From Armillaria gallica (lineage: Eukaryota; Basidiomycota; Agaricomycetes; Agaricales; Physalacriaceae), in the NCBI GenBank assembly GCA_037576215.1, contig JBANDB010000005.1:2108001-2172000 (forward strand): DNA of 64,000 bases, in the 5' to 3' direction. Made by a program: the position numbers and the translations under genes. Below are positions 12,192 through 23,735 of the stretch, in pieces. Each line of letters starts with the position of its first letter. Positions within the stretch are counted from its first letter, which is position 1. The notes beneath the pieces are model-generated. The model saw only the letters and a program-made list of their open reading frames with translations, was not told the origin of the DNA and did not search any database.

Positions 12192-13315
12192 AATGTGGCT
12201 GTCCTGAACAGAATGTTAGCATCTGAACAGTCAGGACGAAGTAAAGACCCGCCATAGGCATGATTGTCGCCATTATCTCAAAAAAGGAGAGAATGTTGAA
12301 AACAAACAGAACAGAACAGAACCGAAGCTGATGGTGGTGGTAAAAGGTCAAGAATTACCACGGTTGAGGAATATGATATTTTTGGCTGCTTTGGGTCGTC
12401 CACGATCACGTGGTGTTGAGCACCCCCCCGCCAAGGTTTGCTTGGAAATTAGCATATTTTTAAGGCATAGAAAAGCGAAATATTTGTTCATAGATATCGA
12501 ATGTTAGACCCAAAATTTGCATGTCTTGTCTGCAGTTAGCGCATTCCAGGTCCTCTAGGCTCTGGGCTATCGTGGTTCCATATCGGCATCCCAGTAATTA
12601 GGCCAAAATGAGGCGATGACTTATTTATAATTCGATCTCCATAACGTACTGCTATAAGCATACTTGCGAGCGGGTAAAATGCCCAAGACACTTTAAGTTG
12701 TAGATTGCTTGTAGACAACTCTGAGCTTGAGAGAGACAATGATGGCCGTTGCCCTACATAAATTCATGGCCCTTCATTGGAGGTTTCGAATGTTTCATGG
12801 CGCAGACGGTTGGTCGACGCTTGATTCTCGCGCGGATTTACTTGGTTTGTTTAGTTCCGCGGGTATTTTGTGATATGAGCAAGGCTGGATATTTTGTTGT
12901 TAGTCCCCATGCCTTCTTTGCCTATGCGCTCCGCGAGCGACCCTTAAGATGGTCAGCGCTATACCACCCTTACATTTCTCGCGCTTCTTACTTGAGACGC
13001 TTCCATCGAGCACCAATTGAGCTGCAATAGAGGACGATTGACGCGTTATTCACCTTTGCTGCTGCCCCCCGTCTATCCTCCCTAGGATGACAGTTCCCAT
13101 AGGTCCCCCAGACAAGTACTCGATTACTTATAGTCACCTTGCCCTGGTCAGAACGGGCTTCGCATCGAGGACCAGGTGGCTTACCTGCTGCATAAGCTTT
13201 TGGCTCAGCTTTTTCATCATGTTCTCCAAATACTCAGAAGTAAGCAATTGTTCCAAGGTACAAGTACAGACATATAATATAGTTACACATAAGCAATACG
13301 TATCAAGATTTAATT
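12192..13315. other. Intergenic region, 1.1 kb
   Basis: Promoter side of the membrane-protein gene and 3' side of P450 copy 1. Apart from the ATCACGTG site at 12405 I see no gene or repeat. Confidence 0.55.
12405..12412. promoter_or_regulatory. ATCACGTG E-box (bHLH-type site)
   Basis: ATCACGTG about 210 bp upstream of the ATG at 12191. RTCACGTG is the established Cbf1-type bHLH site in fungi. The same octamer lies upstream of the SNF2 gene. Functional relevance is inferred only. Confidence 0.35.
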
Positions 13316-15843
13316 TCATGCTCTATCGGCTTCAGTCGCCCTAATCCACATACCACCCTGAATCAAACATCAGTTGAAACGCAAGGGTGAGAAGATTCGT
13401 CACTTGCCCAGCTATACAAAGTCAATGTGCACCTTGGCCAAAACTTATCAATCGCCTTCCTTCCCTTGCACTTTGTCCAGTCTGCCGGCGTGTGACACTC
13501 AGTTGGCAGATCCTCCCTACAGAATTCAAACAACGAAAAGTTCTGCAAGAGCCGGACGAGCATAAAGGATATCTCATTATATGCAAACTGTTGCCCCAAG
13601 CAGATCCTTGGTCCCGCATTGAAAGGAAGGAAGATGAAAGGATTGGGTATCAGGTAGGTTTTGAGCCTATGGTCCAAGAACCGGTCAGGGTCAAATTCCT
13701 CCGCTAGAGAGGCATCAACATTTGAAGCATCGTCGCTTTGTATCTAATACTCACCATCGGGGCCCCAGAGATCTTTGCGGCGATGCATAAGGAAGACAGA
13801 ATAAAGGGTTCTGAGACGTATGCACATTGTGAGATCAAGGAATGAAAATTCAGGAAGAGAAATAGTACTTCGTGTGTGCCGGGATATAGAATGACTTTTC
13901 AGAAGGATCTTCTGAAGGAAATGTTGTCGCGTTGATTGAATCTCTGCACGGCGTGTAACGTAAGACTCTCGATAGAGCATGCCCTCGTCTTACCTGAGGT
14001 CGAATGGACTACACACAGACGGTCAGGAATGATTTGAGCGGGTGTGATATGTATACATACACGACGGGGTACAATCGCAACGTTTCTGTGGGAAAAAATG
14101 AGACAACGACGCTGTTTTACAAACAAACAATGGCTCGTACCATTTATGACTGCCCTCAAATATTTCATTTCTTTGATATCTTCGAAAGTAGGCATGTGGT
14201 TAGGACCGACTCTCGTCAGGATTTCCCCTCTGAGGCGCGAGCAAGTTTCTGGATACATGGACAGAAAGTAGATGATGAGAGTAAGTGCAGATGCAGTGGT
14301 ATCGCGAGCGGCTGTAAGGATGAGCTGTGGACCGCGACAGAAATAAAAGAGGGTAGATACCTAATAAAATATTCAACCTTTGAAGAGCCATCAGCTGGGA
14401 AGTAATTCTCAGTACCCCAGGACTTACGTTTCATCCCTAATGACCGCCAAGTCTAGAGAAGAAGCTCAGGAGGAAAACTTGCATTAGATTTTACACCTCG
14501 CACCAGATGTCATGCGGACGAGATGGTCCAGCAACGTCTCATCGTCGCCGATTTCATTGATATCTTTCTTCCTCACAGAACCAAGCGCTTTCTGTTTCTG
14601 CAGCGCCGCCTCGATGATAGGCTCGACAAAGCCATGCACGACCTTCATGGAAGCTTCCGTTTTATCCTTGACGATCTCAGAGAGCGGCCAGGTCCATCCC
14701 TGACGCTCTCGAATCGACAAAACACGTTGTGCATTTTGGAAGGCTTCCACGAATACATGCGCTTCGTTAGAACGGTTATGTTCGGAGTCTCTCACGGTAC
14801 GAGAGGCATTGTGGGGATAAGGTAGTGTCGCTGAAAGACTGTTAACACAAGATCCGAAGAGGAAATCGGTCGCTGAATCTATTGTAAACCGGCCCATTAG
14901 ATCCTTCGAAGCAGAATTATAACTTCCTTTCGTAAACACGAGATGTGATAAGATTTACGTGCCTGGATATCTACAGAGTAACCACTACGAAGCCTGTGCT
15001 TCATCTGAGAGATTGCTGCATCTGCATGTCGATCATATAATTCGAACTGAGTGATCCTGTCTCGCGTAAAGAAAGGCCGAGTCATTGATCGATGGAACCT
15101 ATAAAAATCATCTTCAGAACGGTTCATGATAGACATGTAGTAGCAACCTACTTCCACATGCTGCCTAAAGGTGGAAGAAGTTGATAATGGCATCCATAGG
15201 CAAAGGCCAACGTACCGTCAGCATTGAATACCCCGACACCCAGGACAGATTTCATGGCATATTGAAACCTTTGACCTGCACGGATTGCTTCATAATTACA
15301 CCTATAGAGTATCCATCCAAGATCAGCACACCTTTCTCGAAATTCTCGAATTCTGTGGCAAGAATCTGCTGGATATGCTTTGGTGATGTCGTGACGATCA
15401 TGTTCGACCATAGCAGGCGCAAGTTGAAGATATTTCCATGTGCTTCTATCATCTCTTCGAAACCGTCACCTGCCGGAACTCGCAATCGATATCATTATCT
15501 TCGTGAAAGGGGTGCGCTTACTGGGGTACCCCTCAGCCCATACCCTGATGGATTTCGCCACTATGTCAATATTACCAGGCAATTTTCCTTGTACTCGGGG
15601 AATGAGGCGGACATCCATAGATCTGGCGTTCTTTTTATGAGTGTAATCCGTGTGGACGACGTGTAATGCCCTGTAAACGAGAGCTGATGATGTGGCACCC
15701 AGGGCTACGACCCAAGAGGAAATGTAATAATGACCGGGATTCACGTTGAGCGACCATCTTTGCAAGATGGCCACAAAACCAACAAACAGAGCAATGGGAA
15801 GCAAGATGGGTGCCAGAAAACGAATCCCAGGAGTGATAATCAT
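13316..15843 (-). CDS. Cytochrome P450 (CYP52-clan, CYP63-like), copy 1
   Basis: Haem monooxygenase, probably ER-anchored. The ATG at 15841-15843 gives [20 protein letters not shown], a hydrophobic anchor with the PGIRF start typical of basidiomycete CYP63-like enzymes. Further blocks: [45 protein letters not shown]-helix [17 protein letters not shown] (ExxR), and haem loop [12 protein letters not shown] near 13590-13630. The last intron has a GC donor at 13406-13407; splicing it adds [13 protein letters not shown] and a stop at 13316-13318, matching the paralogue. The I-helix has Ala where copy 2 has Gly (AGRDTT). No frameshift seen. Substrate unknown; the clan typically hydroxylates fatty acids, alkanes or aromatics. 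No reductase nearby. Confidence 0.9.
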
Positions 15844-16291
15844 GGTGAGAACGCTACAACCTGGCGTAGCAAGTCATAGTGATATTGACCGCAAAAAATA
15901 TAAATAGTACTACCAATCGGATAATGGAGCAGATGAATACCCGGTGACCGGCCGGATGACTTTAGATGAGAGTCAACAGAGCACGCATTTGATAAGCCGG
16001 AGATACTACGTGCCAAGAACGATAAGAAATGGGAAGCCGCTCAGTAGTTATTCTCCTGGCAGACAGAAAAAAGCTTGAGAATTACTTGTGCGCGACCCGA
16101 AACAGACAACAATGTGCGAAGGCTAATCTTGAATGCCCAACCTAGAGCGACTCTTTTTTGACGGTTCAGTGCCAATTCGTCTTTGTAGGTGAATTGAGAT
16201 TCGTACTTAGGACGAATGTCAGTACAGATAAGTAATGTGATTACAGAAGCTAAATATACAATGAAGGAACATACGCAATACACATCAGCTT
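15844..16291. other. Spacer between tandem P450 genes
   Basis: About 450 bp, acting as promoter of copy 1 and terminator region of copy 2. No other feature recognised. Confidence 0.6.
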
Positions 16292-18812
16292 TCAAACGTT
16301 ATTGGCTTCGGTCGCCTTCATCCACATACCGCCCTAAGCGACGAAGACGCGTGAGGGCACAGAATAAGGAGAAAACATTCCCCACTTACCGCGCTATACA
16401 ACGTCAGTGTATGTCTCGGCAGAAATCTGTCAATTGCCTTCCTCCCACTACACTCAGCCCAATCCGCTGGAGGGCGGAACTCATCCAGCAAAGCATCCTG
16501 ATCAAATTCAAAGGACGCAAAGTTCTGTAGAAGCCTGACAAGCATGAAAGAAATTTCGTTATATGCAAACTGCTGCCCCAGGCAAATCCTCGGTCCCGCA
16601 TTGAATGGAAGGAAAATGAAGGGATTCGGTGCTAAATACTGCTTGAGTCGATGGTCCAGGAAACGGTCAGGATCGAATTCTTCAGCTGGAGGTAGGTTAA
16701 TGTCCGCGTCGTTGTCTATATCGGTAACGCTCACCGTCAGGACCCCAAAGATCTTTTCGACGGTGCATGAGGAAAACAGAATACAATATCCTGAAAGGGA
16801 GGGGATTCATGAACTGAGGCGTGGTATGAATAGAGAGGTTATACTTCGTGCTTGCTGGGATATAGAATGGCTGTTCCGAAGGATCTTCGGAGGGGAAGGT
16901 CGTAGCACTTATGGATTCCCTAATGAGCCTGATAAGCCTGGAATAACTGGAGAATATACGTCTATCTTACCTGCTATTGAAAGGACTGTGCATAGGGTAT
17001 AAATAATTATATGAGCATACCAACAGTGGATACGTACACGGCGGGGTACAATCTCAGCGTTTCTAAGATGAGTACCTAAGTACATCGCCCGGTTTCATCG
17101 ATTTTCAGACTTGCCGTTGATCACAGCCCTCAAGTACTTCATTTCCTTGATGTCCTCGAAATTAGGTGTACGGGTTGTGCCCACTCTGGTGAGAATTTCC
17201 TCTCTGAGGCGTGAGCAAACATCTGGATACATGGACAAGAAGTAGACGACAAAAGTGAGTGTCGATGCGGTAGTGTCGCGTCCGGCTGGCAGATATTAAT
17301 TCTACATCATCGCAAGGATGGGCGTGAATTTTTACCGATTAAAATATTCAGTCTCAAGAGATTCGTCAGTCAAGCGCGAGCATAAGAGTTGTACGACTTA
17401 CGTTTCATCTTTGATGACAATCGGATCTACGACGATACATATGTTTACCACCGAAACACATTTAACGGAAAGGATTAGGCGCCATACCAGATGTCTTATT
17501 TACTAGATGATCCAGCAATGTTTCATCGTCGCCAGACTTATCCGCAGAATCGGACGCTTTCTTCCTGTCCAGTGCTGCCTGAATGATGGGTTCGACGAAG
17601 CCTCGCACGACCTTCATTGGAGTGTCGGTCTTATCCCTCCTGATCTCGAAGAGCGGCCAAATCCACCCCTCGCGCAAGCGACTAGAAAGGATCCGCTGCG
17701 CCTCGAAAAATGCCTTGGAAAAATCATTGGCTTCAAGAGAGCGGGCTTCGTTAGATTCTGCAGGGACAATCGATATACTTTGTGGATAGGGCAACGTGGC
17801 TGTAAGAGTGTTAACACAAGATCCGAAGAGAAACTCAGTTGCACAGTCCATGGTAAAGCGGCACATCAGATCCTGCGGTAACAAGTTAGAGCGCTTCTTT
17901 CATCCAAAATTCATCAACGAACCTGGAAATCAACAGGATACCCGCTTCGAAGCCTTTGTTTCATTTGGCTGATTGCTGTCTCAGCATGTCGGTCGTATAA
18001 ATTGAAATGAATGATCCTGTCCCGAGTGAAAAAAGGCCGAGTCATAGAGCGATGGAATCTAAGAATATTAAGTTGAAATTAATACACAACTCAGGTTGTT
18101 GAGGCTGGTGTAGCATACCTCCACATGTCACCTGAAGATCTACGAGTCAGTTGTAAATCATATGAAGAGACTTGAAGGCAGTCTTACCGTCGGCATTGAA
18201 TACCCCCAAGCCTAGGACAGATTTCATGCTATTTTGGAACCTTTCACCTATATAGCTTTCCGGATCAGTGCTCGTAGTAAGTCACAAAATAGGCCTACCT
18301 TTCTCAAAATTCTGGAACTCGGTAGCAAGAACCAGCTGAATATGCTTCGGTGACGTCGTAAAGATCATGTCAGACCATAGAAGGGGCAGGTTAAAGAAAG
18401 GTCCATATATGTCCGTCATTTCTCCTAGACCATCACCTATACAATACTACGATGAAAGATCTACGGTGCGAAACAGATAGAATGTCTTACTGGGGTAGCC
18501 GTCAGCCCAGGTGCCAACCATTGCCGCCAAGATATCGGCATTTCCGGGCCATTTCCCTTTGACTCGTGTCATAGTACGGGCACCGATAGCTTTAGCTGCC
18601 TCTTTATGAAGGCGGTCGATGTAGACAACACGCAAGGCCAAGTACACGACGGACGTTGCAACGGCCGTGAGAAATACAACCCAAGGCGAAGCATCCCAGT
18701 TCTTGGGATTCAAGAGAAGGCCCCAGTGTTGCAAGAAGGCGGCAAAACTGGCAATCAAGGCAACGGGAAGAAATGCTGCTGCGATAAAACGGATTCCGGG
18801 GGTGAGGATCAT
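16292..18812 (-). CDS. Cytochrome P450 (CYP52-clan, CYP63-like), copy 2
   Basis: Tandem paralogue of the gene at 13316 with the same exon order. The start at 18810-18812 ([20 protein letters not shown]) is chosen because it aligns with copy 1; an in-frame ATG 93 nt upstream (18903-18905) is less likely. Blocks: [28 protein letters not shown]-helix [18 protein letters not shown] (ExxR), [11 protein letters not shown] (PERF region), and haem loop [12 protein letters not shown] near 16560-16600. The last exon gives [13 protein letters not shown], stop at 16292-16294. The intron before ETLRLYP starts with GC (17113-17114), where copy 1 has GT. All P450 signatures are present, so it is probably active. 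Substrate unknown. Confidence 0.9.
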
Positions 18813-19409
18813 GGTGAGAATGGGAAGAAACGACAAGAAATCCAAAATGACATAGGTATGATACTGATCCCGGCCGGGTAGGTGAAACACAGTCACAAGA
18901 GCCAACAGAGTGCTCCAACATTACAGTTTATTATGGGGGCAGATATCCATTCGTGCTGGACACTTGCATGACGACAAGGGTCGATGAGGACAAGCTTAGG
19001 GTAGCAGCGAAAAAGTCGTGACGGCAGCTTGCGAGACCAGTGGGTACCGGGCCGGTCGCTCCGAGTTCAGTCTCTGTCTGCGTCGAAAAAAATTGCTGCT
19101 GGCATGACCCAGACTAACAATAAGATGAACTGGATCGAAATTCAAGCTAGTGGGACGGCTGGCTTGTAAAGGGTCCGGACTGAGCAGATGGGCGTGCCTT
19201 ATGGTTCCATATCAGAGGGCGTAGAAAAGAAGCAAATTTGAGGTATCGTTCTGATTGCTTTAGCAATGAACCAGAGAGATATTGGCTCGGGGTAGCAACT
19301 TCGGAAACCAGGTCTGGCTAAGGTTGGTAAAGATGATGGTTCGATGTTAATACATGAGATACGTGCGACGATGAACCATATATGTTCAAGAAAAGGCGGC
19401 CGGCCAATA
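18813..19409. other. Intergenic spacer, 0.6 kb
   Basis: Promoter side of P450 copy 2 and 3' side of the SNF2 gene. No gene or repeat recognised. Confidence 0.6.
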
Positions 19410-22400
19410 TCATTTTCCTAGCACCTTGTTGACTTCCTTCTCTGCTTTGGCAATCTCCGCCTGCCATTCGGACCACCAGATGGGATCCTCTTTCGCTTGA
19501 ATATCACAAAAGTGACATTGTATATAAAATGATGTAGGTGTTTGGCCGTAATTCAATAGTTGACTGGGTTACAATGAGTGAGTTTGAGAATCAAGGAGAA
19601 CGAGGGAACATACTATTCAGGCAGTGTATCGCCAACATCATTGATCTCATCGGGAAGACAATCCTCGCAGAAGGCGCGTGGACAGGTTCGGCACCTTGCA
19701 AGGATTAAGATGAAGCACGAAGACAGGCACAAGAAAACATACTTGTAAAGCATTCCACCCGATTGGGCCGTTGAACGAGAGCACTCGCAGCACGAATGTT
19801 GTCTGCAAACTAAGAAAGCTCTCTTGTCGGCCTCACTTTGAGATATCCCATAGCATTCTGCATGAAAAACTAAAAAAGAGTAAGTTAAAGAACCATGGAA
19901 TCACCAAAGGAGAGGCCGTTACCTCTCGGACAATGATCGCAGGTCACTAGTTCCCCTCCTTCGCGACAGTGGATACACCAGTCTTCGTTCTCCCATCGCC
20001 TCTTCTTCTTCTTGGCTTTCTTGGCTTCCATCATATCGCGCTGACGTTGCTGCGCTTTCTCTTGAATCTACTCATTTTGTCAGTTAAAGGGTAACGTGCG
20101 GAAGAAAGTTAATACATACATCTTCCGGTGAAGGGCCGTCTACGATGAATGTCATCCCACTTATTGTCACCGTGTTATTACTCCTTGCGCGTTTCTGGGT
20201 ACTCAACTCCAGGGCGATGTTCTCCACGTGTTTCGCCTTCTCGACGACATTTCCTTCGAATAGCCGACATTTCACTTGTGCGATGCCGCTCAGAAGTTGC
20301 AGTTCTTCCTCTTCTGCACTAAGAACAAGGTCTTTAGAGACCGCGAACTCATCCTCCCCCGTGTTCAGCTTCAGCTTCGCATCACGGGCATCCTCTCGTG
20401 CCCGCGAGAGGTCCAAGATATCAGAAAGGGACGCATCAAGGAAACGGCCCAGATTCATGTCATCGTCGGATGACGACAACGCGCTGCTACCCTTTCGAAG
20501 AATATCTTTCAGTTCAGTCAACCCCAATGAGGCGTTTTCTGATGATGAGGAATCGCCATCCATAATCTTCAGAGACAGGAACAATTTCCTCCGTAAGCGG
20601 TCCTAGTATGGAAAGGATCAATTGACGTTCGGAGTCATTGGCACTGCACTTACCAGCATTTGGTCTTCAACGCTTCCTCGGCATATCAGTCTATATACCT
20701 GAGACGGGAATCAGAAATTACGCGATAGCAGCTGGAGGGTACCATTACCTTCACTATCTTCGTCTGACCGATCCTATGAGCCCGGGCAATAGCTTGCAAG
20801 TCATTCTGAGGATTCCAGCTGCTGTCGCACATAATGACGTTCTGAGCTTTCGTAAGGTTGATGCCTGGATCGGCGGATAACAGATCAGTACACCATCTGG
20901 AAGTGCCACGGAAATTCATACCGAGACCACCGGCTTGGGTCGAAATGAGGAACACTTGATACACTGTCAAAAGGAATCAGTACCCCATCTTGTGTAATTG
21001 ATTACTACACACGCGAATTTTCTCGTTGGAACTGTAATAAGAATGGTCAGGTGGACCAAAGGGAGAATGGCGCGAGTCGACGCACCAGTTTGATATCTAG
21101 ATTCCGACGAGGTCGTGTAGTTGATCCGTCCAGTCGGGCAAAGCGTATGTTCCGAAGGGTCATGAAGTCCTCCAGGAGGTCAAGCATCCTTCGTAATACA
21201 AAATGAATAAGTGAACTTGAAGAGCACACGCAACACGCACCCTGTCCATTGCTTCGGAAGAAGAATCAGGGCGAAATTCTGAGACCGAGACAAGGAGGAA
21301 ACCCACCGAAAATATAATCACCCTCTCTCCCTTTGGAAGAACATCGGCGAGGATTTTATCTATTGCTATCATTTTCGAAGAAGACGCAACAATGTGTTCT
21401 CCATTCGTGTATGGATCAGGTTGCGCATCGGGTAACAGATATGGACTACAATCGAGATGTCACTAAGAACTAGGAGACGTGCGAGCAGGATACTTACTGA
21501 TCGCACAGCATACGTAACTGCATGAGGATGAAGCTGAGTTGCTGCCACACTAGGAGACACGGTTAGCGACGCCAAAATCAATAAATGTAAACGAACATTT
21601 CTTGTCTTGCATCGTTCGATTGTTAACATCGTTCTGTAGATGCGATAAGACTTCCCTGCGACCTTCATTTGCAGTCTTGCTATCCAATTCGAGCTGCGGG
21701 TCAAATATTTGCTCAAGATCGACGATGTCTATGCGGTGCAAACTGCGGTAGTTTAAAGATGAGCGGTGGCGGAGGAGTTGGAGGACGCTCACAGTCTGTA
21801 GTGCCAAAATCTCTGGGCCTCGGTCAAAGGAATGAAGACCGTGACTTCATCCCTAGGCGGTACATCCAGAGAAATGACGGATTTGGTACGCCTGAGCATG
21901 ATTATCGACAACAATTTCTGCACTGCACCAAGAAAAGGCACGTCGTAGATGCCCTTGCTTAAATCAAACGATTGGAAGAACTTTTGCTCCGTTTTCGCCG
22001 TGAAAATATTGGGATAAAGGAAATGAAGTAGTCCCCAAACCTCGACGAGGTTGTTCTGGACTGGAGTGCCTGTCAAGACCAGCCGGTAGAGGCTGCCAAT
22101 CGACTGCAAGTTCTGCGCCACCAGCGTTCCTGAGTTTTTGATTTTGTGTCCTTCGTCGAGCACACAGTAGTTCCAGCGACGAGATTTGAACCATGACACC
22201 TCGACAGAAAATGCATCATAGGTGGTCAAAACTATATCAAAGGATTTCTCTAGGAACGTCTTCTTTATCATGGTTCGCTGGGTGCTAGGTCCGTGAAAGC
22301 GTAGCGTCCGCATTGAAGGGAGCCATCTAGCCGCTTCCTGAAATAGGTTGCATAAGTAATAAGCTTTTAAGAGCGTCTCTTGAACCTCAACTCACGGTTT

Positions 22401-23282
22401 CCCAGGATGACAGAACAGATAATGGACATATAACGAGGTGAGGAGCATCATGGCTTGAGGAATTTTGCTTGACGTAAGCGAATAGAGAAAGGGTCTAAAT
22501 CGTGATTTAGAACAGGGCGGCAGGTCCACGATATGTTCCATACCTGCAGAGTCTTTCCTAATCCCATCCTGAATAAAATGAGATCTCACAATCTTCACAG
22601 AGACAAATGATACGTACTCATCTCCCAAAATACAGTTCATCCCTAGACACAAGACTCAGATACGTGCGGAGCCAACACCACGACTTACTCACCATTTTTG
22701 TACATGCACACAAGAAACGATAAGCCATGGAGCTATGACATGGTTCAACGTACGTATATCGTTAAATCTAACGCCACTCACTTGGTAATCTTTCATTTCG
22801 CCTCCTTTTATATCATCAGGCTGCACTTGAAGCGAATGAAACTTTACTGGGGCTCCCGATGTGCCCGACGCGAGAAAAGGCTCGATTGCCGTGACGGATG
22901 GCAGCAGAGGCTCAAAATAGTCACGATGAGCACGAAGCCAATTACCCATCGCAACGTCTCGAGCCGCCCTTTTTCCATGAACCAAAACAGTGTTCTTCAG
23001 ATCCTCGATTAAGCAATGAATAATGACACGAATACACAACCCACGTACCGCTTTCTTCTCCTCTAATTTCTGCTTCTTCAGAATCTTCACCGAAGTATCT
23101 GCCCCCAGATTTGTCGAAGCTGAACGCTTCCGTGGCACTTTTGCTGCGCTGCTGAACAAGGTTGTTTTCGGCCGTGAAGAACGTCGAAGACTGGATCCGC
23201 CATAGAACTGGGCGGGCGTGATGGGAGCGCTCATCGTTACAGGAAGGTCAGAATCAGATTCGGCAAGTAATGGGATGGTCAT
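19410..23282 (-). CDS. SNF2-family chromatin-remodelling ATPase with C-terminal PHD-like module
   Basis: Nuclear DNA-dependent ATPase. The ATG is at 23280-23282. A basic, disordered N-terminus ([23 protein letters not shown]) leads to LKDYQ-type MKDYQVSGV. Helicase motifs follow: [11 protein letters not shown] (Walker A, split by an intron near 22610), [15 protein letters not shown] (Walker B), [34 protein letters not shown], and [10 protein letters not shown] (motif VI). After [15 protein letters not shown] comes an acidic region, then a Lys-rich coiled stretch. A Cys/His-rich module ends the protein: [50 protein letters not shown]. The stop is at 19410-19412 after KEVNKVLGK. The module looks like a PHD finger plus an NSD-type Cys/His follow-on. 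The subfamily (ISWI, LSH or other) cannot be fixed by eye. Confidence 0.9.
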
Positions 23283-23735
23283 GGTGTGTTGTTATTAGAA
23301 GACGATGGCGCGCTCCGACCAGCCCAAATTTTGTCACTTCAGGGCAGGCCTTTTCGTGTCATGATCACGTGGTTCGTTCAGTTACCTCGCTCCTACTGGA
23401 AGTTAATACTTAATGGAACACATTTGTTCAAGACCTGCGAAGGACCACAAGATATATCACTGGTAGCTCTGCATCCTTTGTCATAGGCTCAATGCTATAT
23501 TGCGTTCATAGGGTTATAACCCACTTTTACCACCAAAGTTTACCATTTGTCGTTGTAGGAAGCTTCAGAACCACGAAAACAAAAACCGGGCGAGCCCAGA
23601 ACGAGACTGGGTTTGCACGTATTACGAGCTAGCTTATGACTCTTAAGGTCTCGGCGCCGATTACCACGTAGCTATTAGCATCCCAGCCATTACCCAACCA
23701 TATTGACTTTGCTTTCTATCCTCTTTTGCTTTGCC
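23283..23735. other. Intergenic spacer between SNF2 and GH3 genes
   Basis: About 450 bp, promoter side of the SNF2 gene. Contains the ATCACGTG site at 23364. Nothing else recognised. Confidence 0.6.
23364..23371. promoter_or_regulatory. ATCACGTG E-box upstream of SNF2 gene
   Basis: About 80 bp upstream of the ATG at 23282, the same octamer as at 12405. Position close to the start supports a promoter role; binding is inferred. Confidence 0.4.
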
